A DNA stretch of 64,000 nucleotides from Pseudodesulfovibrio sp. zrk46 (GTDB taxonomy: Bacteria > Desulfobacterota > Desulfovibrionia > Desulfovibrionales > Desulfovibrionaceae), in NCBI RefSeq assembly GCF_012516435.1, contig NZ_CP051216.1:310001-374000 (forward strand). Direction: 5' to 3'. Shown piece by piece: positions 35,224-43,559 of the stretch. The position numbers and the translations under genes are program-made. Below the pieces are notes generated by a model. It was not told the DNA's origin, searched no databases, and saw nothing but the letters and a program-made list of their open reading frames with translations. Every line of letters begins with the position of its first letter. The first letter of the stretch is position 1.

Positions 35224-36759
35224 ATGAGCGGATCACAACCACAGCAACCCAAGCTCAGCACAGAGCAACGACTCACCGCCTACCAGAAGAAGCTGCGCGC
35301 CTTGAAAGACGGCGCAGCCCTACGCGAAGTGATGGAGCGCGAAGTCCTGCTGGAATTCATCAAGGTCAACCACGGTAATATCAACGAGTACCCGCTGCTT
35401 AAGGCGCAGCAACAGTCCGTGGTTAATATCCTGTGCGGTCGAGTCGGCCACCCCGGCTACGAATTCATCCACAAGCACATCGCAAATTTCATCGTCCTGC
35501 TCGCCCATTACGGCAAAGCCGTTCAGGTAAACGACGCGACACGGACCAAAGAGCTTGAAGCCGAGCTGGTCAACACCGAGTCCATGCTCATCAAGTGTGT
35601 TCAGGGCATCGTCTATGCCATGGCGCTCATCACGGACAATTTCGAAGAGATCGTCCTGCGCTACTTTGGCCAGCAGGCCCTCGGCGACTACAGCGCGCTG
35701 ATCGAAAAGCACCAGCTGAATGAAGAGTTCTGGAAGGCGTTCATCGAGCAGTTCGTAGCCTCTCAAGTTGAAGAGGCCCACAAGGAAATCCTTGAAGGTG
35801 AAAAATACACCGTCACCAAGGAAAAGAATTTTCTCGTCATCCGTTTCCTGTTCGACGACATCCTCGGCAAGCTCAACCCCACTACGCAGACCATTGAGAA
35901 GACACGCATCCAGAAGGCATACGTGGAAAGCCGCACCGATGAGGAAGGCATCCGTCGGGCCAAACTGATGCAGTCCATGCTGATCAAGGGCCTTGAGTCG
36001 CTGTCCAAAGTCAGCGATATCACTCAAACCGAATTTCTCCAGGCATCGCGCACCATCTGCGTAGACAGCGTGGCCAAGGACTTTGAGGCCCTGTACATGG
36101 AACGGGTCAAACAGGTCCAAGCCCGAAAGGAAGGCGCCAAGGACGAACGGGACAAGGAAACCATCGAACGAGAACAGCTAGAGTTCAACTTCATGCGCGA
36201 ACAGGTCGTGGCTGTCGGCGTAGGCGCTGCCATTGCCATCGGCAGGACCAGCGATCACTTCTATAAGGCCTTGACCGAATTCGTGCCTGAACAGATCGAA
36301 GGCATCCGTCATCTGGAAAAAGATTTCAGCATTCCTGTCCTCGAACGCATCCTCTACTTCCTGCTTGAGAACATCATGATCCATATCCTGCAGGAAACCG
36401 GACGCGAGTACGGCGGCAAGATTCAGGTCCGCAGCGGCCGCGCCAGACGTGTCCCTGAGGAGACCGTGGATAATCTGGCGGGTATGTCCAAGATCCGCAA
36501 GAAGCAGCTCTTCGCCAATGACGTGACCCGCGAAGGCACCCTCCTCTTCAAACCCAAGACCGCCAAGCAGATGAGTGCGGCAATGCAGATGCTCAGTCTG
36601 GAAGAGGAACTGCAGGTTGAGTTGAGCAAGCTCTGGAAGAAGGCGATTTTCCGCGTGGACATCATGGTTCTGCTCAATCTGGAGCTCTTTGCCCGCACCA
36701 CCACCAACCTCAAGGCCAAGCTGGCCGAGGTGCTGGAAAAATTCGCAGACAAAGAATAG
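35224..36759 (+). CDS. Large helical hypothetical protein, 511 residues
   Basis: Not recognised. Almost wholly alpha-helical by composition, cytoplasmic, no signal peptide. It has charged stretches at about 300-320 (KEGAKDERDKETIEREQLEF) that may form a coiled coil. Near residue 330 lies a small glycine/alanine-rich hydrophobic segment, VVAVGVGAAIAIG. The C-terminal part (430-511) is again helical. No enzymatic motif is visible. It is a single-gene unit with its own terminator and native codon use. Confidence 0.75.
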   Translation: MSGSQPQQPKLSTEQRLTAYQKKLRALKDGAALREVMEREVLLEFIKVNHGNINEYPLLKAQQQSVVNILCGRVGHPGYEFIHKHIANFIVLLAHYGKAVQVNDATRTKELEAELVNTESMLIKCVQGIVYAMALITDNFEEIVLRYFGQQALGDYSALIEKHQLNEEFWKAFIEQFVASQVEEAHKEILEGEKYTVTKEKNFLVIRFLFDDILGKLNPTTQTIEKTRIQKAYVESRTDEEGIRRAKLMQSMLIKGLESLSKVSDITQTEFLQASRTICVDSVAKDFEALYMERVKQVQARKEGAKDERDKETIEREQLEFNFMREQVVAVGVGAAIAIGRTSDHFYKALTEFVPEQIEGIRHLEKDFSIPVLERILYFLLENIMIHILQETGREYGGKIQVRSGRARRVPEETVDNLAGMSKIRKKQLFANDVTREGTLLFKPKTAKQMSAAMQMLSLEEELQVELSKLWKKAIFRVDIMVLLNLELFARTTTNLKAKLAEVLEKFADKE

Positions 36760-36781
36760 ACACCGCTTTTTTACAATGAAT

Positions 36782-36816
36782 AAGGCCCGCGCAGTGGATG
36801 CTGCCCGGGCCTTTTA
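36782..36816. terminator. Terminator between convergent genes
   Basis: AAGGCCCG/CGGGCCTT stem with inner CAG/CTG pairing, followed by T residues, 22 bp after the 511-residue gene and just before the convergent stop. Confidence 0.82.
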
Positions 36817-36818
36817 TT

Positions 36819-37190
36819 TTACGCTTCTTCTGCTTCAAAGACTTCTCTGGCGGCAAAGAGCCCGTTGAGTGCGGCAGGGAACCCAGCATACACAGCCATC
36901 TGCATGATGATCTCAACAATCTCTTCTTTGCTGAGCCCCACATTCAGCCCGGCTGCGATGTGCACCTTCAACTGTGGCGTCGCCGTACCCATGGCGGTCA
37001 GGGCGGCGATGGTGGCCACCTCGCGGGATCGGACATCCAGCCCGGGCCGTGAATAAATGTCACCAAACGGGAACTCGATCAAATACTCCGCGAAGTCCGG
37101 CGCGATATCCTTGAGGCTTTCCACCACGTTGGTCCCGGCCTGTCCGTCAATTTCATTCAGCTTTTCCAGCCCTCTCTCGTACCTCGTCAT
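36819..37190 (-). CDS. Carboxymuconolactone decarboxylase-family protein
   Basis: A 123-residue AhpD-like helical protein. It shows the family pattern RSREVATIAALTAMGTATPQLKVHIAAGLN followed by GLSKEEIVEIIMQMAVYAGFPAALNG. The CxxC of peroxidase-active AhpD proteins is missing, so a true AhpD role is unlikely. The start at 37190 has GGGAGA at good spacing and lies inside the 3' end of the merR gene (38 bp overlap), so the pair is translationally linked. Confidence 0.85.
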   Translation of the reverse strand: MTRYERGLEKLNEIDGQAGTNVVESLKDIAPDFAEYLIEFPFGDIYSRPGLDVRSREVATIAALTAMGTATPQLKVHIAAGLNVGLSKEEIVEIIMQMAVYAGFPAALNGLFAAREVFEAEEA

Positions 37191-37542
37191 ATTCTTTCTC
37201 CCATGTTTCATAGATGGCGATCTTTTTGTCCAAGGCCTTGAGATGACCCCGGAGCTGATCGATATTCCTTTTCAGGTCCTTCCGATGAGAGAAAAGCATG
37301 GCCTTGCGCTCGGACAACGTGGTGTCACCCTCGTAGCGCAACCGTGCGTATTGCTCGATCTGCTTGAGCGGCATGCCGGTTTCCTTGAGACGCACAATGA
37401 ACAGCAGCCACTCCACGTCCTTTTCGGTATACATCCGGCGTCCTCTGCCACGCTCAACATCCCGAATCAGGCCGATCTTTTCATAGTAACGCAAGGTATG
37501 CGCCGTCAGGCCTGTCCGCTTTGCAATTTCACTGATGGTCAT
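37153..37542 (-). CDS. MerR-family regulator (AdhR/NmlR-like context)
   Basis: A 129-residue regulator with the N-terminal winged helix MTISEIAKRTGLTAHTLRYYEKIGLI, RRMYTEKDVEWLLFI, then a dimerising coiled coil. The start at 37542 is set by GGAG six bases upstream. MerR proteins beside carboxymuconolactone-decarboxylase-like genes, as with AdhR in Bacillus, respond to reactive aldehydes. This protein has no cysteine after its start, so a metal- or thiol-sensing mode is unlikely. It probably autoregulates through the 19 bp-spaced promoter upstream. Confidence 0.88.
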   Translation of the reverse strand: MTISEIAKRTGLTAHTLRYYEKIGLIRDVERGRGRRMYTEKDVEWLLFIVRLKETGMPLKQIEQYARLRYEGDTTLSERKAMLFSHRKDLKRNIDQLRGHLKALDKKIAIYETWEKEYDEVRERAGKAE

Positions 37543-37564
37543 GTTTTTCTCCACACATGAGATG

Positions 37565-37595
37565 AGTGTACGAGTTAGAGTAAACTCTAAGTCAA
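37565..37595 (-). promoter_or_regulatory. MerR-type promoter with a 19 bp spacer
   Basis: On the minus strand, TTGACT and TACACT are 19 bp apart, the overlong spacing that MerR activators correct by twisting DNA. The spacer holds the dyad AGAGT-TT-ACTCT. It lies 23 bp before the merR start. Confidence 0.75.
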
Positions 37596-37646
37596 GCAAC
37601 AATCACATAAAACGCTTATTTCCGTCAAAGTCCTTGTCACGCAACG

Positions 37647-37682
37647 GAAAAGCCCCTGCATCCAGAAGGACACAGGGGCTTC
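37647..37682 (-). terminator. Terminator of purU
   Basis: Stem AAGCCCCTG/CAGGGGCTT, 21 bp past the purU stop, with T residues on the minus strand. Confidence 0.8.
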
Positions 37683-37702
37683 AAATTCAAAGTAATGCGC
37701 GA

Positions 37703-38584
37703 TTAACGACGGAAGACGATGGTCTTGTTGCCGTCCACGATGACGCGGTCCTCAAGGTGCCACTTCACGGCGCGGGCGAGCACATGGCGCTCGATGTCGC
37801 CGCCAAGGCGTTTGAGATCGTCCACATCATGGGAGTGGGTCACGCGGATGACGTCCTGCTCGATGATCGGCCCTTCGTCCAGTTCTTCGGTGACGTAGTG
37901 AGCCGTGGCACCGATGAGTTTCACGCCGCGCTCATGCGCACGACGGTACGGGTCGGCGCCGATGAAGGCGGGCAGGAAGGAGTGGTGAATATTGATGATA
38001 CGGCTGGAGTACCGCTTCACAAAGTCCGGAGTCAAAATCTGCATGTAGCGGGCCAGTACGATGATATCCATCTGGCCGTTAATGAGCTCCATGATCTTGT
38101 CTTCGGCAGCCACTTTACCGCGCAGACTGCGCTCAACCGGAACGTGGTGAAACGGCACGCCAAAGTGCTCTACAGCACCGCGCAGATCGGGGTGGTTACT
38201 GATGACCATGGAGATATCGGCTTCCAAATCGCCACGCTTCCACCGCCAGAGCAGCTCCATGATGGCGTGGTCCACTTTTGAACAAAGGATGACCATGCGC
38301 TTGGGAATCCAGACCGGATTCAGGCTCCAGTCCATGATGAACTGGCTGGCGACTTCCGCCTCGAACTCTTCACGCAATTTGTCCAAGCCATCGAGATCAA
38401 GGCCGGGCAAATAAAATTCGTTGCGCATGAAGAACCGGCCCCCTTCGGGATCGGTGGAGTGCTGGTCGGAATGGATGATATTGGCGTTCTTGCCGTGCAG
38501 GAAGCCGCTGACAGCGGCCACGATGCCGGGCTGGTCCGGACAAGTGATGAGCAGCCGGACAGTGCTTTCCTTAGATTCAGTCAT
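37703..38584 (-). CDS. purU: Formyltetrahydrofolate deformylase
   Basis: Hydrolyses 10-formyltetrahydrofolate to formate and tetrahydrofolate, balancing one-carbon units. It is 293 residues: an N-terminal ACT domain (LLITCPDQPGIVAAVSGFL) and a C-terminal formyltransferase-like domain with NIHHSFLPAFIGADPYRRA near residue 230 and GATAHYVTEELDEGPIIEQ, including the catalytic Asn, His and Asp. It is a single gene with its own terminator. Confidence 0.96.
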   Translation of the reverse strand: MTESKESTVRLLITCPDQPGIVAAVSGFLHGKNANIIHSDQHSTDPEGGRFFMRNEFYLPGLDLDGLDKLREEFEAEVASQFIMDWSLNPVWIPKRMVILCSKVDHAIMELLWRWKRGDLEADISMVISNHPDLRGAVEHFGVPFHHVPVERSLRGKVAAEDKIMELINGQMDIIVLARYMQILTPDFVKRYSSRIINIHHSFLPAFIGADPYRRAHERGVKLIGATAHYVTEELDEGPIIEQDVIRVTHSHDVDDLKRLGGDIERHVLARAVKWHLEDRVIVDGNKTIVFRR

Positions 38585-38723
38585 GATTCTGTGTGGGTTG
38601 AGTTATGTGATGACGCTCCGCCCGTAATCGGGGACAAAGCCAAGACAGAGGCTGTTACCGCAAAACGCAACCGAATAAAAGTCTTTTGATGTGATGTTCC
38701 CCGGCCGCAGCCCTGTGCAGCCA

Positions 38724-38750
38724 TTGCCTCACCCCTTTTTTTACTATAAT
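38724..38750 (+). promoter_or_regulatory. Candidate gmhA promoter
   Basis: TTGCCT and TATAAT are separated by 15 bp, ending 44 bp before the gmhA start. The -10 is perfect; the spacer is slightly short. Confidence 0.5.
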
Positions 38751-38794
38751 GTCGAGCCTCACAAAAACGCATTCATCCCTGAGGGAGGATATAT

Positions 38795-39415
38795 ATGTCT
38801 GAAGCCGCACTGAGAAAAGTGATGGACCACGCCCAGGCTGGTCTGGCAGCGCGCAAGGCCTTTTTCGAGACCAAGAGCGAACTCGTAGTGGATATTTCCC
38901 GCGCCATGGCCGTATGTCTGGCCAGCGGCGGCAAAATCATGTTCTGTGGCAACGGTGGCAGCGCCGCCGATTCCCAGCATCTGGCAGCAGAATTCACCAA
39001 CCGTTTCAAGCTGGAGCGTCCGCCCCTTCCGGGTCTGGCACTCACCACGGATACCTCTGCCCTGACCGCCATTGGCAACGACTACAGTTTTGATGAGGTC
39101 TTCTCCAAGCAGCTCCAGGCGCTGGGTCGTCCTGGCGACATTCTGGTTGGTCTGTCCACCTCAGGCACCAGCTCCAACGTGATCCGCGCCATGCGTGAAG
39201 CCAAGCGCAACGACATCATCACCGTTGGTCTGGCTGGTCAGAGCGGCGGCGAAATGTCTGCCGTTTCCGATTTCCTCGTCACCGTGCCTTCGGGTGACAC
39301 CCCGGTGATTCAGGAGATTCACATTGCCGCAGGACACATGCTCTGCCATCTCGTAGATCATTTCCTGTTTGAAGCCGTATCTGAATTGACGCCTTATTTG
39401 CCTCAGGACGACTAG
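38795..39415 (+). CDS. gmhA: Phosphoheptose isomerase
   Basis: Converts sedoheptulose 7-phosphate to D-glycero-manno-heptose 7-phosphate for the LPS inner core. It is a 206-residue SIS-domain protein: FCGNGGSAADSQHLAAEFTNRF near residue 50, TDTSALTAIGND, VGLSTSGTSSNVIRA, and the C-terminal QEIHIAAGHMLCHLVD with the catalytic Glu and His. GGGAGGATATAT before the ATG is a strong Shine-Dalgarno. Confidence 0.94.
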   Translation: MSEAALRKVMDHAQAGLAARKAFFETKSELVVDISRAMAVCLASGGKIMFCGNGGSAADSQHLAAEFTNRFKLERPPLPGLALTTDTSALTAIGNDYSFDEVFSKQLQALGRPGDILVGLSTSGTSSNVIRAMREAKRNDIITVGLAGQSGGEMSAVSDFLVTVPSGDTPVIQEIHIAAGHMLCHLVDHFLFEAVSELTPYLPQDD

Positions 39416-39726
39416 AGGCGGAAGATGAGGTCGCTTCGCGACTGAATAAGCATATACAAGCAGGGCTGCCAGCCCTGCACCCGGCCAAAGGCCGAGGGCC
39501 TTTGGAATCCCGTTTGCGCCTTCGGCGCAGAGTTGAGTAATAAAAAAGCCCCGGTAGCATGTTTGCTACCAGGGCTTTTTTATTGAAAAATTATTTGCCG
39601 ATGGCGAGAATGGATTCTCAAGGCCCTCGGCCTTACTTGAGCCGTTGGCGAGTCTTCGAGCCTTACGGATTGAGCCGCCGGAGGCGAAATCACCCGACAT
39701 CGCCGCCCAGCGGCATCCCATCCTTC
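39416..39726. repeat. Composite intergenic hairpin repeat, copy e
   Basis: No gene is seen. Ordered hairpins: GTCGC/GCGAC (about 39430-39442), GCAGGGCT/AGCCCTGC (39460-39478), CCAAAGGCC/GGCCTTTGG (39485-39505), TGCGCC/GGCGCA (39516-39530). A true terminator follows (39543-39581). Next come another AAGGCC/GGCCTT stem (about 39619-39634), the CGAGTCTTCGAG module (39640-39670) and an inverted GCCGCCGGAGGC. The order matches copy a read on its other strand. Confidence 0.8.
39543..39581. terminator. Strong hairpin terminator inside copy e
   Basis: AAAAAGCCC and GGTAGCA pair with TGCTACC and GGGCTTTTTT around TGTT, with A and T tracts on both sides, so it can serve both gmhA and the convergent gene. 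Confidence 0.88.
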
Positions 39727-40104
39727 TTAAATTTTCTCCCGCCGTATGCGGATGGTCAATCCCTTGCTTCGCAGGTGCCTGGCGAGTTTCTCGGCTCGCT
39801 TGAGTGTGGGAACCGTGCTGATAACAAGCTGGGCCATGGCAGTGTCATCCCAAACCCAGATGTTTTCAGGGAGCACGAGTCCGGCCATACGCACTTCGTA
39901 GAGCAGACGCTCACGCGCTTCTTCGCGTTGCTTTTCGGAGTCCTCGTCGAGTTCTTCTCCGCAAGCCAATACCCACCAGCCCATGGGGCGTACCTCGGGG
40001 TCCGGCTCTTCGCCGAAACTCCGTGCCACGTCCCGCGCCAGTTCCTGTCGGATCACGGCGGTCATGCGCAGTATGGATTGTTCCACTTCCCGTATATCGT
40101 GCAT
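39727..40104 (-). CDS. Hypothetical protein, 125 residues
   Basis: Not recognised. It is cytoplasmic and highly charged, with a helical start (VEQSILRMTAVIRQELARDVARSFG), a central aromatic patch (MGWWVLACGEEL), and a basic C-terminus (RAEKLARHLRSKGLTIRIRREKI). No motif points to a function. The codon use is native. Confidence 0.65.
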   Translation of the reverse strand: MHDIREVEQSILRMTAVIRQELARDVARSFGEEPDPEVRPMGWWVLACGEELDEDSEKQREEARERLLYEVRMAGLVLPENIWVWDDTAMAQLVISTVPTLKRAEKLARHLRSKGLTIRIRREKI

Positions 40105-40261
40105 TCTTGTTTTCCGTCTTTTTCGAGACTACCGCCTGATGCGGTCAGTTTCCCGTCCACTGACTATACGCCAGTCCTCATCGGGGAGGCAAGGGATTAG
40201 CCTACTTCGCAAAGAAAAGCACCCCCTTGCAGTGACATTTTTTCCATTGTATTTAACTGTC

Positions 40262-40672
40262 ATGGTCTACTTCGCCAACAAACGCCGCAGCCCGGCTCAA
40301 TCAGTTCTCCGAAAGGTAATCGGTGCGACCGCCATTGCGGCCATCATCCTTCTTCTGTGGCAGGTTCCATACGATATTCTGCGTGAAGAACGCCTGCGTC
40401 TGTTCGGCGAAACCAGAACAACAGGCATCGTGCTGGAATCCGGTACGGCTGCCGACAATGGTGAGCGTCTGTTCCTCATCAAATACAAATATATCGACAA
40501 CGACGGCTTCGCGCGAACCGCTCTGGCTCCCCTGCCGAAACAGCTTTGGGAACAACGTCAGCCGGGGCAGCGAATTGAAGTCTTCTACGTCAACGGCAAA
40601 GCCGACCTGTCCCGGGTGGCTGGAGAACAGGAACCAGCATTCCAGTTGTGGCTGCGCGACGTACTGAACTAG
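40262..40672 (+). CDS. DUF3592-like membrane protein
   Basis: A 136-residue protein with one N-terminal membrane helix (VIGATAIAAIILLLWQVPY) and a soluble domain resembling DUF3592: TTGIVLESG, LFLIKYKYIDNDG, and QRIEVFYVNGKADLSRV. The start is uncertain; there is no Shine-Dalgarno for the ATG at 40262, and a GTG at 40232 is in frame. Function unknown. Confidence 0.65.
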   Translation: MVYFANKRRSPAQSVLRKVIGATAIAAIILLLWQVPYDILREERLRLFGETRTTGIVLESGTAADNGERLFLIKYKYIDNDGFARTALAPLPKQLWEQRQPGQRIEVFYVNGKADLSRVAGEQEPAFQLWLRDVLN

Positions 40673-40769
40673 CCACCACTTTCCCGCATCTTTCAGCCTG
40701 CTTCCCGCATTTCTGACCTCGCTTCAATGGAAACGAGCGATTCGCATTATGTCCATTATTTTAATGCAA

Positions 40770-41570
40770 TCAGCTCCGCTCGCCCGGCAGGAGAAATGAC
40801 AGGAAAAAGCAGACCGCGGCCACCGCGATGATGGATGCACCGGAGGTTATGTTGGTCAGGTATGACACGAACAATCCCACCACGGTAAAGAAGGCGCTGA
40901 GAAGCGTGGAAAGGATCATCATGGCATCCAGCGAACGGGTGCGACGCTCGGCAATAAACGGCGGGATGGTGAGCAGCGCAATGACGAGGATAAGTCCCAC
41001 CACACGGATGATCATGACGACGCTCAGACCGACCATGGAGATGAGCAGGAAATAAAGGAAATCCACTGGCACGCCACGGCTGCGGGCGAACTCCTCATCA
41101 AAAGACATGACCAGAAAACCGCGATAGAAAGCCACCACAGCCAGAAAAACGACGCAGGCCAGCCCGGCCATTATCCAGATATCGCTCCGCGGCACGGCCA
41201 GAATGGAGCCGAACAGGTAGCTCATGAGGTCAACGTTATACCCCGGCGTCAGATCGAGCAGGATGATACCCAGCGCCATGCCCGCCGCCCAGATCACACC
41301 GATGACCGTATCGGCCCGCTCCCGGGCGTGGAGTGTAACCTTGGCCATGACCAGTGCCGCCAGCAGAGTGAAGGCAGTGGTTACGGGCAGCACGGGCAAC
41401 CCGAGAAAGAACGCCAGCCCTACGCCACCATAAGAGGCATGGGCGATGCCGCCGGAGATGAACACGATGCGGTTGACCACCACCAAGGTGCCGATCATGC
41501 CGCAGATGATACTGGCGAGCAGACCGGCCATGAGCGCGTTCTGCATGAAGTCGAACTGAAGGATATCCAT
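40770..41570 (-). CDS. znuB: Metal ABC transporter permease (ZnuB-like)
   Basis: A 266-residue inner-membrane permease of the zinc/manganese/iron ABC-3 family with about eight helices. Signatures: RIVFISGGIAHASYGGVGLAFFLG near residue 35 (coupling region) and SFDEEFARSRGVP near residue 155. Its ATG shares one base with the znuC stop (TAATG), so translation is coupled. No substrate-binding protein is adjacent. Confidence 0.9.
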   Translation of the reverse strand: MDILQFDFMQNALMAGLLASIICGMIGTLVVVNRIVFISGGIAHASYGGVGLAFFLGLPVLPVTTAFTLLAALVMAKVTLHARERADTVIGVIWAAGMALGIILLDLTPGYNVDLMSYLFGSILAVPRSDIWIMAGLACVVFLAVVAFYRGFLVMSFDEEFARSRGVPVDFLYFLLISMVGLSVVMIIRVVGLILVIALLTIPPFIAERRTRSLDAMMILSTLLSAFFTVVGLFVSYLTNITSGASIIAVAAVCFFLSFLLPGERS

Positions 41571-42385
41571 TATTCGTCATCCTCCTTTCCGGCCTCATCA
41601 GGGTGCGGATGCATGGGAAAAACACGATGCGGCAGATCGCCGTGGGTGACAAGATCCACCGGACAGCAATGCTCGTCATCGCCGTAGCTCAGGTTATACA
41701 TATCGCGAGTGATCTCAGGTGCAGCGTGAAAATGCAGGTCTCGATTAACGCAGGCTACGGACTTCACGCCCGAAGCCAGCGCAGAAATATCATGGCTGAC
41801 CATGAGCACGGTCATGTCCTTATTCAACTCCACCAGCAGTGAGAACAGAGAGTTGCGGCTGGCGGAATCCACGCTGGCCGTGGGCTCGTCCAACAGCAGG
41901 AGCTCCGGGTCACTGACCAATGCCCGCGCAATGAACACGCGCTGCTTCTGACCGCCGGACAGGCCGGAGAGGCTGCGGTCCGCATACTGGAGCATATCCA
42001 CGCGCTCCAGCGCCTTGCGCGCCTTGTCCAATTCCTGACTGGTACGGGCCAAGCCCGCGCTACCGCCCAATCCGGGACGGACTGACCCCATATGAACGGC
42101 TTCCAGCACAGACACGGGGAACGAGGTGGAAACATGCGTGTGTTGCGGCAAATATCCGATCCGGCCACCCGTATGCCCTGCAGGTTCACCCAATACAAGG
42201 ACAGTACCGCTGGTGGGCTTGATCAAGCCGAGTATGAGCTTGAGCAAGGTGGACTTGCCGCCCCCGTTGGGGCCGAGCACGGCAAGATAATCCCCGTGCT
42301 CCACTGTCAGGGAGACATTCTCGAGGATGGAGAGATCACCGTAGGAAAAACTGACGTCCTTAACTTCTATGACCGGGTTAACCAA
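41570..42385 (-). CDS. znuC: Metal ABC transporter ATPase (ZnuC-like)
   Basis: A 271-residue ATPase powering the coupled permease. Walker A GPNGGGKSTLLKL, signature LSGGQKQRVFIARAL, Walker B ELLLLDEPTA, and the switch His in VLMVSHDISAL. The start is read as TTG at 42385, six bases after AAGGAG; the ATG nine codons upstream would put the Shine-Dalgarno inside the gene. The tail is rich in His, Asp and Cys (HCCPVDLVTHG, MHPHPDE), a possible metal-sensing end. Confidence 0.9.
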   Translation of the reverse strand: MVNPVIEVKDVSFSYGDLSILENVSLTVEHGDYLAVLGPNGGGKSTLLKLILGLIKPTSGTVLVLGEPAGHTGGRIGYLPQHTHVSTSFPVSVLEAVHMGSVRPGLGGSAGLARTSQELDKARKALERVDMLQYADRSLSGLSGGQKQRVFIARALVSDPELLLLDEPTASVDSASRNSLFSLLVELNKDMTVLMVSHDISALASGVKSVACVNRDLHFHAAPEITRDMYNLSYGDDEHCCPVDLVTHGDLPHRVFPMHPHPDEAGKEDDE

Positions 42386-42413
42386 GCATGACTCCTTAAC
42401 ATTTTTAAACAAA

Positions 42414-42436
42414 TGTGACTGATAGGCATTATCACA
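42414..42436. promoter_or_regulatory. Inverted repeat upstream of znuCB
   Basis: TGTGA and TCACA are separated by 13 bp, 29 bp before the znuC start. The spacing does not fit a Crp site (6 bp). It could bind a metal regulator, but the match to known Zur or Fur boxes is poor. Confidence 0.25.
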
Positions 42437-42445
42437 CCGACTTCA

Positions 42446-43480
42446 TCATGCCAACCATGCAATTACCCACATACCCCAAATAAGCGTCATAGTCCCGGCC
42501 AGAAGATAATTATCAGTGCGTTTTGCCGGAAGGCCCAGGCGCGTGGTGAGGAGTCCAGCCACGCAGCCCACTGCCAAGCCACACAGAAAACCGAACAGAT
42601 GTGCTCCCAAATCCGTCTCTTTGCCGGTCCCGAGCATGGCCAGCAATCCAAGCCCCGCGCCGACCGGCACCAAAGCCGAGCCGATGAAACGATATACACG
42701 CCGTCCCAGACTGCCGGTTCCGAATCCATGCACGCCGCCAGCTACGCCGAACGGTGCAATGGCGGCCAGGATACCTGCCGCCGCAAAAGAGGCTGTAGAA
42801 AACCCAATGGAATTATGTGGTGCGGCCAAGGCGAGCGCATTGATCAGATTGCCAATGCCCCCGCTCAGAATAACGAGCAGCCAGGCGAGACCGCTTCCCA
42901 GCCGCCTCGCGACCAGCCAGACGAACACGCCACCAATCAGAGCGTTACCCATCACATGCGCGCCATCGCCATGCAGGGTCAGGGCCGTGAACACTCGCCA
43001 CCACTCGCCGGACATGATACGTGCGGCCTCTGAACTACCGTGTTCCACCCATAGGGAAGGATACATTTTCAGGGCGGGGTAGGCCCGGTTATAGAGCCAG
43101 TAAAACAGAACCATGGCCGTCATGATCAGGACCGTGGGCTCCATATCTCCCACCGGGCGTAGGTCGGGAAGCACTGTCTTCCAAATATCGGGCGCATTTT
43201 CGGCAAGGTAGAGACGAATCTCTTCCACGGCACGATCCACGAACCACGGTTGCACCTGCACAGTATGGCCGCCGCCGTCCTCTTTGGAACGGGTGCGCGT
43301 CCTGTGCGGAATATTCCGCGCGGACAGCACCAGCGACCATGTCCGGGCCTTGGACAGGTCCAGAGTCGCAGCCTCATCCTCTGTTACCAGCGGAGCAAGG
43401 TCGATCCATTCAGGCCGAAAGGTTCGCCGCAGAAATCCGGCGCTCGTTTCTTCTCCATGCATGGCGGCATGATAAAGCAA
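42446..43480 (-). CDS. Rhomboid-family intramembrane serine protease
   Basis: A 344-residue membrane protease. A soluble N-terminal domain (1-110) precedes a rhomboid core: the HGDGAHVMGNAL loop near residue 175 (H-x-x-x-x-H-x-x-x-N), the region IGFSTASFAAAG where a GxS motif supplies the nucleophile, and the catalytic His in DLGAHLFGFLCG near residue 300. The motif is GFST rather than GxSG, so activity should be tested. The start may be 43462 rather than 43480; neither has a clear Shine-Dalgarno. Confidence 0.88.
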   Translation of the reverse strand: MLYHAAMHGEETSAGFLRRTFRPEWIDLAPLVTEDEAATLDLSKARTWSLVLSARNIPHRTRTRSKEDGGGHTVQVQPWFVDRAVEEIRLYLAENAPDIWKTVLPDLRPVGDMEPTVLIMTAMVLFYWLYNRAYPALKMYPSLWVEHGSSEAARIMSGEWWRVFTALTLHGDGAHVMGNALIGGVFVWLVARRLGSGLAWLLVILSGGIGNLINALALAAPHNSIGFSTASFAAAGILAAIAPFGVAGGVHGFGTGSLGRRVYRFIGSALVPVGAGLGLLAMLGTGKETDLGAHLFGFLCGLAVGCVAGLLTTRLGLPAKRTDNYLLAGTMTLIWGMWVIAWLA

Positions 43481-43559
43481 AATCAGACCGTGGAAAACCA
43501 GTTTCCAACTTGCAGACAGTCAGCACACAGCCTATGAAATGAAAAACCATGGAGACATC

